Made by a program: the position numbers and the translations under genes. Below the pieces are notes generated by a model. It had not been told where the DNA came from. It saw only the letters and a list, made by a program, of their open reading frames with translations, and searched no databases. A stretch of 64,000 nucleotides of DNA, taken from the NCBI RefSeq assembly GCF_037893015.1, contig NC_133666.1, positions 265,587,530-265,651,529 on the forward strand. Reading direction: 5' to 3'. This document shows positions 35,951 through 47,608 of this stretch, one piece after another; positions within the stretch are counted from its first letter, which is position 1; every line of letters starts with the position of its first letter. Source of the stretch: Macrotis lagotis. Taxonomy: Eukaryota; Chordata; Mammalia; Peramelemorphia; Peramelidae.

Positions 35951-36480
35951 TCTATTTTGTGAATTTATTTAATATTAAAATATTCATATAATTGTATGAG
36001 TGTATGTTTATAAATGATTAAATAAATATATTTTAGAGGTACATGCCTAAAATTTTTTACTGGCACAAACACAAATATATTTAGTGATCACTGGGCTAGA
36101 TAACTATAAGATCCTCTTTATAGCTCTATTTTATATCCCAAGGAGGTTTTATGTACTATGGATATATTCATATTAATTCCTCCACTTCAAATTATCCTAT
36201 TTCCTTCCCCAACAAACAATACCTCCCCACTGCAGAAATTATTTTTGGAAGGCTTGAAAGTGTGCTTTGAACATTCAGAATCCATTTCACAAAAAACAAT
36301 GGGAAGGGGCATATTATCTTTGTTATCATAGAGTTCCCTGATAAATTATTCTATTATCTTTGTGAGAATGCTGCCTCATTCTAATGGAATGTACACACTG
36401 GTGTTATGAATGCTGGAATTCTGACAAGACTGATACAGTAGTGGCCATCATTATTTAGGGTTTCTACTCTTTTTTTTTTT
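35951..36480. other. Repeat-free stretch
   Basis: AT-rich start, then a more balanced segment at 36230-36450 with no repeat words. A conserved element is possible but unsupported. Confidence 0.25.
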
Positions 36481-36559
36481 GTATAGAAGATGCAAAGAGA
36501 TGAGGTGGTTTACCTAAGGTTACAGAGAGTTAAGTAGGGAACTGAATAGAGTTCTGGGT

Positions 36560-36785
36560 CTAGGGACAGAAAAAACTCATTTTTCCTAAATTCAAATTCA
36601 GTCTCAGACATTTATTAGCTGTGACCTTGGACAAGTCACTTAACCCTATTTGTGTCAGTTTCTTCATATGTAGAATGAGCTGGAGAAGGAAATGGCAAAT
36701 CACTCTAGTATTTTTGCCAAGAAAACTCAAATAATGTCATGAAGAATTCACAGCTGAAACAACTGAATAGCAACAACAGACAGAG
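36560..36785 (+). repeat. SINE with long MAR/MON-type tail
   Basis: 'aaattcaaattcagtctcag', 'gctgtgaccttggacaagtc', 'agctggagaaggaaatggca', 'ttgccaagaaaactcaaata' and 'gctgaaacaactgaatagca'. The tail is complete, the head diverged. Confidence 0.8.
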
Positions 36786-37542
36786 GTATGCTGAAACCAA
36801 CTTGAACCAACTTCTGATAGCCAAATGTTAAATTTTCAGTGTGAAAATCAGGGTGTGATTGATTTTTTTTTGATTGCCTATATTTAAGTGATGGAGAAAA
36901 TGTTGTAGATTATTAATAATGCCGTTTTACCAGCACTCCCCTGATTACAATTTACTATTATAGTATGCTGATGTTCTCAGATCTTCAACCTGAAATATTT
37001 TATTTACGGTGGATTAAGGGAGAGAAGGGAAGAGACATATTCTCCTTAGAACTTAAGTAAAGAAGGGTTAGACAAACCTCCTCACAAAGATTTTGGCAAT
37101 GGGGGTAGGGAATGAAAATGAATATCACCCAGATTCAACCACCCATCTATTTCTCCACTCTAGCTATCTTTTCATTTGTACTACTATTGATTCATACCTG
37201 CCTACATAGAACAGCACATCTACAGTGAAACACTAAAAGAATTTCCTTAGTTCCTTCTGGGAATAATCTATTCAACTTTGGAACTCCCAAGTTGTACTGA
37301 TTGGTGAGTGAGTGAGCAAAAACGCAACTAGCCTACTACATCAAGCTGACCCTAGGCCATCAGATGATATTACACTTAATCCTGTTCAGAAGTCCATCCT
37401 GGCTAACGGGCCAGTGGGCTATCTGCAAATCTTCACCATCCGTGCTTTTGACTTTAAAATCTAGGTTCAGTAATCAAACCAAATTACTGTTGTTCTTTGC
37501 CCTGGATGACACATATAATGATTTGATGATTAGGAGTGGTTT
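36786..37542. other. No recognised feature
   Basis: Non-coding. The 146-codon frame that begins at 37364 gets nearly half its length from the purine repeat, so I reject it as a gene. Confidence 0.4.
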
Positions 37543-37749
37543 GGGAAAGGAAAAAGGAAGGGAAGGGAAGGGAAGGGAAGGGAAGGGAAGGGAAGGGAAG
37601 GGAAGGGAAGGGAGGGGAAGGGAGGGGAAGGGAGGAGAAGGGAGGGGAAGGGAGGGAAGGAAGGAAGGAAGGAAGGAAGGAAGGAAGGAAGGAAGGAAGG
37701 AAGGAAGGAAGGAAGGAAGGAAGGAAGGAAGGAAGGAAGGAAGGAAAGA
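37543..37749. repeat. 207-nt uninterrupted polypurine tract, (GGGAA)n to (GGAA)n
   Basis: Not one pyrimidine on the plus strand. The left part is (GGGAA) pentamers, then GGGGAAGGGA variants, then (GGAA) tetramers to the end. The long frames here encode only G/R/K/E repeats and are not genes. The tract has mirror symmetry suited to triplex (H-DNA) formation and many GG/GGG runs. Confidence 0.97.
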
Positions 37750-38220
37750 TTATTCAGTTTTACTTTGTGGGGAAAAAAGACAGCACCTACATTTGGCTTG
37801 GTAAGAAGCTAGATATAGAAGGTAAAAATGAGTTTCCTTTTCAGTACTTCCAATCTGGTTAGATCATACATTAAAGAGTGTAGCATAAATGATCCACTGA
37901 CTGCAAGCAAAATCACACATTCTCAATTTGAAGCTCTTTGTCAAATCATATGGACTTTGACTCTATTTGGCATATACTGCCCTTTAAAAAGAGACTAATT
38001 AGTGTTAAACTTAATCATGACCTCAAACAAATCACTTAATCTGTTTTTCCTCAATGTTGACCTATGTCAGACTTATCTAGCATAATTTTGTAGTCAGTTA
38101 TGTTATACTGATTTTTTTTTGGTAGATTCAATGATCTATATAAATTCTTGGGGGAATATTTTAGCAAAAACAAATATTAGAAATCAAAATGTCTATGTAA
38201 AAAAATTTAATAAAGCCTCC
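37750..38220. other. No recognised feature
   Basis: AT-rich non-coding DNA. Confidence 0.4.
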
Positions 38221-38224
38221 TTCA

Positions 38225-38315
38225 GGGGCATCTAGGTGGCACAGTGGATAGAGTGCTGGCTCTCAGGAGGACTTGAGTTCAAATCCTACCTATACTAGAT
38301 GCCTGAGGCAATCTT
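38225..38315 (+). mobile_element. SINE 5' part, 3'-truncated
   Basis: 'ggggcatctaggtggcacag', 'tggatagagtgctggctct' and 'gagttcaaatcctacc', then the match stops. It retains the head with the promoter boxes but lacks the tail. Confidence 0.8.
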
Positions 38316-39830
38316 TTTGTGACAAAAAAGTTTATGTACTTTAGTGGAAGGACTTTCCACTCCAAGTGTTCATTATGCAGTTGAACACACACACCAAACA
38401 AAAAAATCTAAATCTTATTCTTCATCAAATCACAATATTGCTGTATCTAGGTCAAAGATTATTGCTGACCTTCATAGTTTCTCAAATATTCCATTCCCTA
38501 GACCCCACCCCACTTCTAACTCCACATCTTTGGTACAAAGTTCAATGTTCAATAGCAAAGACTTAGAAGGAAGAAGCAAAATATCTTCTGTATAACATGA
38601 ATTATTTAGATTAAAATTAATTCAGCAAAGAAATCATTATTATCTGACCCCTGATTTAACACATTATTACTTTGGTAACCTTAGTCTTTAATTCTGGTAG
38701 ACTCAGGATTGACCTCTTTTTTAGTCTCACAAGGGGTTGAAAAGAGATATTTTTTTATCAGTCTACCCTTTATTACAAAAGGACAGAAATCAGCTCAGAT
38801 TCATTTTTAGCTCATAATATAAGTGTTTTCTGATCTGGAATTTATTTAAATAAATTCCTTCAAGCAAAAAAGGCAATATCTAGCTCTGTGGCAAATTGCA
38901 AACTCTCCCATTGCTGTTAAATATTTCAATTCACATTTCTCTTTTCTAATTAAATTGTACAGAACAATAACCCACTAAAGGAATATTAATGTGGCATCTA
39001 GCTTATCAGATCTGAAAACACACCTACAGAAATTAAAACAAGACAGTTCTTTCTCTTTCCTTTGTAATAATAGTTTGAGAATTGCTGAAGTTAAATATGA
39101 ACCCTGGGTGGCCCCATTTTCTGTGTTGTGCTGGACACTTGAATTTCTTGGTTTTGTTGAAGTTGCAATTAGAAGTTTAAAGGACTTCCTCTTCTGAATT
39201 AAATAGCCTAAATGTGGTTACAGAACTGATAGAGAGTTTGCAAGAATAAGGAAACAGAGAAGAGACAACCCAGTAATGTTCTTATTTAAAAGGGAAAGTG
39301 ACATATCAATCTTATTGATTAACAAAAATTTACCAAATAAATGCTTTTCATGTTTCAAGTACTATATTAGATACTGGGCATACAAAGAATGAAATAATTT
39401 CTACTTATATCTAATGTGGGAGACAATGGAGGAAATATGCAGAAGAGATAGACAGATACCTATGCATATCATATACATAGACATATGTCTTTATCTACAA
39501 GCATATCTCTATCTCTATATCTATATACACACACACACACACAGAGCTCAAACTAGACTATTCTGTGCAATATGGAATGTAAATTATTTTAAGATTGTTT
39601 TAGGGAGAAATCACTTACTTCTGGGGAGGGAGGGGCATCATTGAGAAGATAGCATATCAACTGGTCCTTGACCAGGAAGGATGGGTAGGAGGTCAACAGT
39701 TAAAGATGAAAGGTGGGGTGAAGAAAGGTGTAGGTATGCCAATTGAGATACAGGGAAAAGTGTGATCAAAAACAAGGTGGTAGAAAAAGGATATAGCATT
39801 TGCATATAGGAAGAATATTGTCAAAAATGG
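38316..39830. other. No assigned feature; (AC)n at 39527-39543
   Basis: About 1.5 kb of AT-rich non-coding DNA. 38640-38990 lacks repeat words. 39440-39545 is TA/CA-rich and ends in a short AC microsatellite. 39300-39420 ('aacaaaaatttaccaaataa', 'ggcatacaaagaatgaaata') resembles an old MIR-like or LINE tail. Confidence 0.35.
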
Positions 39831-39831
39831 G

Positions 39832-39895
39832 CAGCTAGGTGGCACAATACATAGAGTGCCAGGCGTAGAGTGAGAAAGAATCATCTTTCTTCTTT
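39832..39895 (+). mobile_element. SINE head fragment
   Basis: 'gggcagctaggtggcacaat' and 'gagtgccaggcgtagagtg', then no further match. 5' part only. Confidence 0.75.
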
Positions 39896-40014
39896 TTTCT
39901 CCCCTTGTTGTATATGATCTCAGAGTTCATATCTAGGAAAGCAGAAACATGTACTTAGAAAAACCTCCCAACATTTAAAATGAATTAATTCAATTTATTC
40001 AATGGAAGGTCAAA

Positions 40015-40250
40015 TACTGAAGACAGAGTTTAAATACTTGGACCACATGAGAAGTCAGGACCTATTGAAAAAAAAAAATCCCTAATCTGAAAAATTTAAG
40101 GCAAAAGGAAAAGTAGGCAGCAGAAAATGAGATAGATAGTTGTCATGGAAGTAACAAGCATTAGCATGGACATACTTTGGGAGATAGTGCTATGCTAGAG
40201 TTCATGGGATCACACAGAGTAGGGCATGACTGAACAACAAAAGTAGATAA
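40015..40250 (+). mobile_element. RTE-clade LINE 3' end
   Basis: It reads as the C-terminal tail of RTE ORF2: 'aaatacttggaccacatgag', 'gtcaggacctattgaaaaa', 'aggcaaaaggaaaagtaggc', 'gtcatggaagtaacaagcat' and 'gggatcacacagagtagggc', then 'atgactgaacaacaaaa'. This is the arrangement in BovB/RTE tails. Diverged, no reading frame kept. Confidence 0.75.
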
Positions 40251-40729
40251 TGAATGGAAGATAATGACCTCTCCCCTCAATGAGAACCTTCAATAAAGGC
40301 TAGATGAACACTTGTCAGAAATGGTATAGAGGGAATTCCTGTTCAAAGATACATTGAACCAGATGACTTTTGAGGGCAGGAGGAACTCTTCCAATTCTGA
40401 GTTTGCCTGACTTTACAAATAATAAAATCTGGCTCTAATTTAGCATCTTAGGGGGAAAGTGTAAAGCAATAGAGATGGAAGTCAAATTATGGAAGACTGA
40501 TAATGCCAAGATAAGGAATCTACTCATCAAGTCAAAAACACCACTGGAATTTTGAGTAGTGGTATGAGACAACATTACCTGTAATACCAAAAAGATAGAC
40601 CTAGAACAATATGTGGGGTGGGTTGGAGGGAAAAAAACATTGGGGGCTGCTGTTAGATAGCTCAGGCAATAGTCCTAGCAAGTGGTAATTAAATTCCTTG
40701 ATGGAGGAATTAAACTTCTCCCTATTAGG

Positions 40730-41262
40730 GATGTTAGAAAGAAGAGCCAATTAATGAGCCCTCTCTCTAACATTCAGATCTGCTCTGAGTGTCCTTCCTG
40801 ATCTTGCTAAAACCAAAGAATTCTAACTATGACTGGTCCTATAATCCCCATCTCTTACCACTTGCCCAAGGCCTTTGTTATCAGAATATGCTAAGTAGTA
40901 TTATCTTTTAACCTTATGCAAGGATCAGTCAAGTGCTTCCAGCACTTGGAGTATTCTTTGATATACAAAAAACCTGTTTAAAAGTACATGTTATAACTCT
41001 ATTAGATCTGTCCTTCTGGTGGTACCAACTTCTGACCCCCAGTATGAGATCATTTCTTTTCTCTTCCTTCCTCCTCTTACCTTATATAAAGGAGGGTAAA
41101 TTAGATGTCTCTTTGAGAGAGTATCTCCCAACTGCCAGTCCACTGTACCATCACAGTGCCCAATAAAAATGTCAACTTGCCTGTGAGAGAGTGTCTGAGT
41201 CTCTTGAATTCTTTCTCAAACCAGTGCTAACCCCAATATTATGCTGGTTCAAACCCCAACAA
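40730..41262 (+). mobile_element. Possible solo LTR
   Basis: It carries LTR-like marks in order: a TG start near 40732 ('tgttagaaagaagagc'), a TATA-like 'cttatataaaggaggg' (41080), a poly(A) signal 'cccaataaaaatg' (41159), and a CA end near 41262 ('aaccccaaca') that pairs with the TGTT start. I see no clear target-site duplication and no internal retroviral genes. Boundaries are tentative. Confidence 0.45.
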
Positions 41263-41472
41263 CCTGAGTTTAGACCTTGTCACCACAGAGAGTTGATAAG
41301 TAATAATGACTGGTGATTATTTTCACAACCCATAGAGAAGAAACTAATGGAACTTCTCAGAGTTCCATTCTCCTAAGACTCTGCCCAAAGGTCACACTAA
41401 AATAAGATTCAACTTCAGGCTTTCAGTTTCAATAGTCTTAGGCTCTTTAGTCTTGGTACCTTAGGAAAATAA

Positions 41473-41483
41473 AAGAGAGAGAG

Positions 41484-41528
<45 letters not shown>
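41473..41528. repeat. (AG)n microsatellite
   Basis: About 56 nt of GA/AG repeats with one 'gatt' interruption. Confidence 0.97.
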
Positions 41529-41533
<5 letters not shown>

Positions 41534-41764
41534 GGTCCCATGGCAAACTTGAATACTAGGAGCTCTTCTGAATTTGCAAACTGAAGACCTTAGTTTAGTC
41601 TTGGCTCTGTAACCTTACTTAGCTGAATGACCTAGGGACCAGACTGATAATCTCTAAAGTCCTTCCTTGCTTCAACATTATAGGCTCCAATGCAACAGCA
41701 CCTTGAATTTAAATCACCAACCAAATCTGAACTTTCCTCACTGTTAAAGCAGTAGTAAAACTCA
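41529..41764. other. Old SINE-like sequence
   Basis: 'cttagtttagtcttggctct' and 'gctgaatgacctagggacca' resemble a diverged CORE-SINE core. Weak. Confidence 0.35.
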
Positions 41765-41950
41765 GGTAGCTATATATTGTGAAGGGTCAGAGGACCAGGT
41801 TCAAATCATGACTTGACTTAGCTATTTACTTTCCCTGTGACATGCAGGCAAATTGCTTAATTTGCCTGGGCCTTCATTTCCTTATTAGTAAAATAAAAAA
41901 ATTAGACTAGATGACTTTTAATTTCCTTTATAGCTCTAAATAGATGTTTT
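41765..41950 (+). repeat. CORE-SINE (MIR-like)
   Basis: 'ggaccaggttcaaatcatga', 'tatttactttccctgtgaca', 'gcctgggccttcatttcctt', 'agtaaaataaaaaaattaga' and 'gactttta' tail words, in consensus order. Confidence 0.6.
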
Positions 41951-44270
41951 TATGATGGACAGCATGTTCTCTTAATGAATTACTAATATGAATCCAAAGT
42001 GAAAAATCATGGACACTTAGAAAAAAGTCTAACTTTGTGCAGAGATATCATATGCATCTTTCTGAAGAAAACAGAACTTGCAGCTAGAAGTCCTTCAGAT
42101 TTCAGATTATTTCATACTTTTAATATATTTCTTTTTTTGTCTTTAGCTACTGAAGTTTCTCAGATGAAATGAGCCCAACTCTGCCATTAACCTAATCCAT
42201 ATTCCTGGAGTCAGAAAGACAACTGTATATGTATAGGTGGTGTAGGGGTGGGGATGGGGAAAAGGGGAATAGGTAAAGATTTTGTTGGCAGAACAGATGA
42301 GCAAAAAAACTTTTCATTCTTTGCACATCCATCACTACTATTAACACTAAATTCGCATCAAAATTTTGCTCTCTCAAAACAGCTTTTGGAAGGGAAGCAA
42401 TCATTTGGTTTACCATTTTTTTAACCTGGAGAAATTTTGGACTTTCTAAAAATACCAATATTTTTTCCAACTCTCTGCCCCTGCTGTCCCCTCCAAGGAG
42501 ATTCAGCTCTACTAACTGAAATCAATGGGGGAAGGTTAAGGACAATAAAAGCATTAAGAATATTGCTCATATAAAGAGAGCAGGTGATTTCAAAGAATAG
42601 TATTGGTCTGATCAATCATATTGTACATTGACCCCTGCATAGTGATGCTATTTTAATCCTTTCAATTAAGGACAACATTCAAAGCAATAAACAATTAAGT
42701 AGGAGCAATCAGGAGGGAAAATATTCCTTCCTTTAAATCTCCTTTCTACTTCCTCCAACTGAAAATTAAGCACAGTGAAGTAGTTCTGTTGAAGTTCAAC
42801 ATCAATGCCACAGAGCCCCAGATTGTTACAGATAGATGGAAACTTTAGTGACTTCCTATCATCTCATCCCTTTATGTTAAAAGAAATAAATTAAACTTTA
42901 AAGAATATTTATGTTCAAGATTCATAGTGAATGACTGAGTTTCTGATTTCAAATCTAATATAACATATTTTTCAGTGTCAAGTCAGACTGCTTTGGTTTC
43001 TTTGTATCTCATTCCCTATATTCACATGAAGACCTTTAGGCTGCAAGTGCAGAGGAATAATCACACTGTACCATTGCCTAGTCTGATATACAAGTTCCAG
43101 ATAGAAGTCTTTTTGTTCCCAGTCACTTATATTTATTGTTCCCAGTAATTTCTTCTGGACCCAACATTTTTAAATACATCCTTACTGAACACAGTCCAGA
43201 TTGGAAGTTACCCAACTCCATGATAGGCATTCTATTTCTCTTTGGAAATTCCAATTAATACTTGGTTTCTTCACAAGCAAAATGGGAATCCTATAACAAA
43301 TTCAATTCAATACATCAAACAATAACAGCAAATTTAATACATCAAACAAAAACTATATACTAGGGAAAATATGAAGTCAAGATTCCTACTTTCACAGTAC
43401 TTACTGTCTTGAAAGGGGATGTGTGAAATATAGATAAATATGAAGCAAAACATAAAGCAAAAAGTATATGGTATACAAAAAAAAGTTCTCTGTGAGATTC
43501 AAGGAAGAAAAACATTCCTGCTTTTTCATCCTTCTTACATATCACTGTGATCCAATTAACACTATGGTCTAGTGACATTAGCTTTCTTTGGGGTCCTCAA
43601 ACATAACCGCCCATATTTCAAAGGGTTGTAAGGTGTGCTCAAGGAAGACTAGTGAGTTGCTGAACCCTTTTCAGGGTTACTTTCCCTGACATCCTGACCT
43701 GAAAAGGAAGAGACTTGATTCTTACACTACCCCATCGATTGCTGTAGCCTCTCATTTCAACATTGAAGCAGGTTCAAGCCCTCTTCCTGTTTCAGGATTC
43801 CTTTGTTCTCCTCTGGCCTGAATGTGATTCATGGGGGGTCATGGGAGCCTCCCCTAAGCCATGGACTTAAGTCAAGTTCCCTTGTATATAGGAAACTGTG
43901 AAGTCACAAAGCAATTCTACTATTCTTGAAATTTGTTCCAAATAATAGAAATGCGTTGCTCTAAACAAGTTTAAAGAGTTAAACTATGAGCAGTAATTGT
44001 CCAGTGTGAATTTATATGTCTGTGTGGAAAGTCACCAATAATTAAAAACAAATCTTATGAAAGGTTTACTGGTAGAGAGTGGTGCTCCATTGATGCTAGA
44101 GAACACAACTGATGCTGTGTATAGGTAAATAACTTAGTTTCTATTAAATAAAAAAAATGTGCTGATCATTTGAAGTCAACTTAGTTTACAAAATCTTTGT
44201 TTTTTTTAAATTATAATTGATTTTAAATGCAACTGTTATAAATGAATAAAAAGAAAAACCTGCTAGAGTG
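41951..44270. other. No assigned feature
   Basis: About 2.3 kb of AT-rich DNA with short chance frames on the minus strand (42192-42470, 42421-42615, 43360-43578), none with a domain. 43590-43920 is GC-richer and could be part of an old LTR, but I see no landmarks. Confidence 0.35.
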
Positions 44271-44274
44271 AGAG

Positions 44275-44776
44275 AAAATTGTACATTTTATTCACCAACC
44301 TTGCAAGATACACCTTACAAGGTACAGGTACCTCACTCCTAGGCATGAGGTATGAATTAGTCTTCAAAGTTAGGTAATTTATGGTCTTCAAAAACTCTTT
44401 CCCCTCCCTCTTGGATGTTCATAGGCTCTCAGAGTTTGAGTTACAATCTAAGAGGTCCACCCATTCCATGACATGCCCCTAATTTGATCCCCCCCAACAT
44501 CATAGGACTCATGATATGCTAAAGAACCCCAATCATCACAGGGGGTGTGTGGGTTAATATTCAATTACCTAATTGTGCAAACTCAGTAGCATTAGGTCAG
44601 GATCTCTAGGTCACTCTTGACTGGTTGAGAACTGGTTTGGGGTTTGGTATCCCTAGAATGGTATTAGGAAAACTCTTCCAGCTTTATGATTGGCTGGGCC
44701 ATTCCCCTTTGTAACGGATTCCCTAAGGGCTCCCCTCCACACCCTGTGAAGACCAACACCCTACATTTCTCACACA
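44275..44776 (-). mobile_element. Possible solo LTR, minus strand
   Basis: On the minus strand it begins 'tgtgagaaatgtagggtgtt' and, about 480 nt on, has a poly(A) signal 'gaataaaatgtac' followed by 'tctctcactctagca', so TG...CA ends are plausible. The composition is unlike the flanks. No target-site duplication was found, and no internal region. Identity uncertain. Confidence 0.35.
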
Positions 44777-44812
44777 ATAATAAATACTATTTTATTACAA
44801 AAGAAATAAAAG

Positions 44813-44882
44813 GGGTGGCTAGGTGGTACAGTAGATAGAGCACCTGCCCTGGAGTCAGGAGTACCTGGGTTCAAATCACACC
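44813..44882 (+). mobile_element. SINE head fragment
   Basis: 'ggggtggctaggtggtacag' and 'cctggagtcaggagtacctg', ending abruptly at 'ttcaaatcaca'. Only the 5' third is present, although it is nearly undiverged. Confidence 0.82.
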
Positions 44883-44993
44883 TTTCAGTGCCTTCCCATC
44901 CTGTATGATATTCATGATTCTCCAAAATCTTATGGGGTCTAATAGAAGTCACTCATAGGTTAAGTGAACAGTTGCAGGAATTGCAATGGATGG

Positions 44994-45165
44994 GTGGCAG
45001 CTAGGTGGCGCAATGGATAAAGCACCGGCCCTGGAGTCAGGAGTACCTGGGTTCAAATCTGGTCTCAGACACTTAATAATTACTTAGCTGTGTGGCCTTG
45101 GGCAAGCCACTTAACCCCATTTGCCTTGCAAAAACCTAAAAACCAAAAACCAAAAACCAAAACCA
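44994..45165 (+). mobile_element. tRNA-derived SINE, full length
   Basis: 'ggtggcagctaggtggcgca', 'agcaccggccctggagtcag', 'gtgtggccttgggcaagcca', 'atttgccttgcaaaaaccta' and an expanded (AAAACC)n tail. Close to the family consensus and hence probably young. I see no target-site duplication. Confidence 0.9.
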
Positions 45166-46055
45166 CCTTTGATGTCTACCTGGGTCACTTAACTCTCACC
45201 TGTGGCTACTAAAAGCTGTTGCATGCATAGTGATCACACCTCAGTAAACCATTTTGGCAGATGTGCTAAACCAGGTAGAGGAAAACCAAAGTGGTCTCAA
45301 ACTCAATGGCAGCTGTCTATCCCAAACACGTGGAATCTTTCAATGCTGGAATAGGTGAATGAGAACATTTTGTTTCAATGGCCATGAAGGCAGTTGAAGA
45401 AAGTGCTATGGGGATTTTATAGCTTGGTTAAACATGGAAGACATCAAGGTCACACACTGCATCTTAAGCCATCACCATCTATTTTGTTTCTGTGTTGATA
45501 CTGGACTGTGATGAATTTGAAAGAAAGAGTGAGGCTGTTGACTTCATGCAACTCTGCCTTACTTAAATTCCAATTTATGTATGAATCAAAAGGATCCAAA
45601 GTCCTATGGTAATAGGTCAGTGATGAAGCAGCAGGTACAGACACAATAGTTGCTATAGTCACAACCTTGCATATAGATGGCTTAGGCTATAAGGGTCATC
45701 TACTCACTGGAAGAAGCAATGGGATTTAGCAGACTGTTGGGTGTCTAAGTAGTGTTTTAAGAATGACACTACTTACCTCCTGGTATGAGGAAGGTGCTAG
45801 AAAAGGTGTCTTTAAAAAATTGCTTACCCAACCATGGTCTGATTGCAGACACTGGTGGGTATCCCACCCTGCAGACAAAACACACTTGAAAAAATTGTAC
45901 AAAAACTTCTTCAAAGAAGAGTTCACTTAGCATCTGCACATGGAATTCACAGACAACACAGGATCCATAGACCTGAAAGAGGAACAGCTCTTGTTGAAAA
46001 AGAACTCAGAAGGTTTTATTTCCAAATAGAAGTCATGATTGAAACAAAGCTAATA

Positions 46056-46209
46056 GGGGGCAGCTAAGTGGCACAGTGGACAGAGCACCAGCCCTGGAGT
46101 CAGAAGGACCTGAGTTCAAATTCGGCCTCAGACACAGAAGATAATTAATTAGCTGTGTGATCTTGGGCAAATCACTTAACCCCATTGCCTTGCAAAAAAG
46201 AAAAGAAAA
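46056..46209 (+). mobile_element. tRNA-derived SINE nested in RTE
   Basis: 'ggggcagctaagtggcacag', 'ccagccctggagtcagaagg', 'gtgtgatcttgggcaaatca' and tail 'ttgcaaaaaagaaaagaaaa'. The flanks are gaaacaaagctaata (46041-46055) and gaaacaaggctaata (46210-46224), a 15-bp duplication with one mismatch. Confidence 0.93.
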
Positions 46210-47562
46210 GAAACAAGGCTAATAAATGAAGGCCAGTTTACTGAAGTTGAAGCTGGATATGTATTTTTCTGCAATTAAGAGGAGTGCTGTGAAGCTAGGA
46301 TATGCTTTGCTATCAAAAGTAATCTAGTCAACAAGTTTGAATGCCTACCAAAAGGAGTGAATGACAGGCTCATGACAATGAGATTGTTACTTGTTGGAAA
46401 ATGTCACACCCCCATCAACAGTGCATATGCTGTCACCAAGATGAACCCTAATGAAATCAAAGAAAATCATCAAAGTACCAAATAATTATAATCCTGGGTG
46501 ATTTTAATGCTAGAGTATGCTCAGTCTACCAGAAATGACAGGGAGTCCTTGGGGGAATGGTCACCTACTACTAAAGACTTGTGCATCTCTTGATCTTCTC
46601 ATCACTGTCTTCTGTTTACCTAAACATTATAAAACATCCTGGATGAACCCTTACAGCAAACATTAGCATCTAATAGACTATATTATTGTAAGGAGAAGAG
46701 ACAGAAAGGATGTGAGAATGACAAAGATAATGTGTGGTGCAGAGTGCTGGACTGGTCACAGATTCATTCATTCCAGGCTAAATATTAATTCAACTGAAAC
46801 AGTGATCCCAACACAAAAATGACTACCAGAAGAGTTAATATTGGGAGATGAGAGCACTTCTCTGAGTGGGAATGGTTTTCTGCTAACTTGGAAGGGAAGT
46901 TGAACCAACACACAATGGGCAACAGTGGTATAGAAAAGGAAAGGGCAGTTTTCGGAGACTTGGTCTATAGATCTGTATTTGTTCATCTAAGTCAGAACAC
47001 TTGCAAATATCAAGAGTGGGTTTGATGAAAAAATATGGATAAATATAGAAACTTCTAAATAGAAAAAATTAGAACTCCCCAGGACTTAACAGTGGGATAG
47101 TTCATCCATTTCCAAGAAGGAAGCATTTAATTCCATCAAAAGTAAAGTATAAGTGAAGTTTAGAGAGATGCAGGATTCTTAGTTAAGTAAGATGAAATTC
47201 AGTTTTATCTGCATAGTAACAATCCAAAATGCTTTTATGATGCACTGAAGGTTATTTGTGGGCCAAAGACATATGATGCATCTCACAACTCAATGCTGAT
47301 GGAGTCACATTGATCATCATCCTGGAGATATGGATGGAACACTTCCATTGTGTTCTTAACAGATCATCATCAATCAATGCAGAAACCAATGACTGTTTAC
47401 TTCAAGTTGAAGTCAGTCTGTTCTTAGCTTAAGTTCCAACTGAAGAAGAGATTTTGAATGCTCCTTTTATGTGACAAAACCCCTGATGCTGATTCTATTC
47501 CAGTTGAGATTTACAAGCTGCGAGGGTCCATTGCTCATACAAAAGCTGACTGAAATTTTTCT

Positions 47563-47608
47563 GGTTATATAACCTGGTATAAACAGGTTATATAACCTGG
47601 TATGAACA
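47563..47608. repeat. Tandem 23-bp duplication with palindromic core
   Basis: Two 23-bp units differing at one base, each starting with the perfect palindrome ggttatataacc, plus a third partial ggttat. It lies within the RTE remnant and is probably a slippage product. Confidence 0.85.

Noticed and set aside
37364..37862. Long plus-strand open frames (146 and 108 codons)
   Set aside because: They owe their length to the stop-free GGAA/GGGAA tract and encode only G/R/K/E repeats. No start context or domain.
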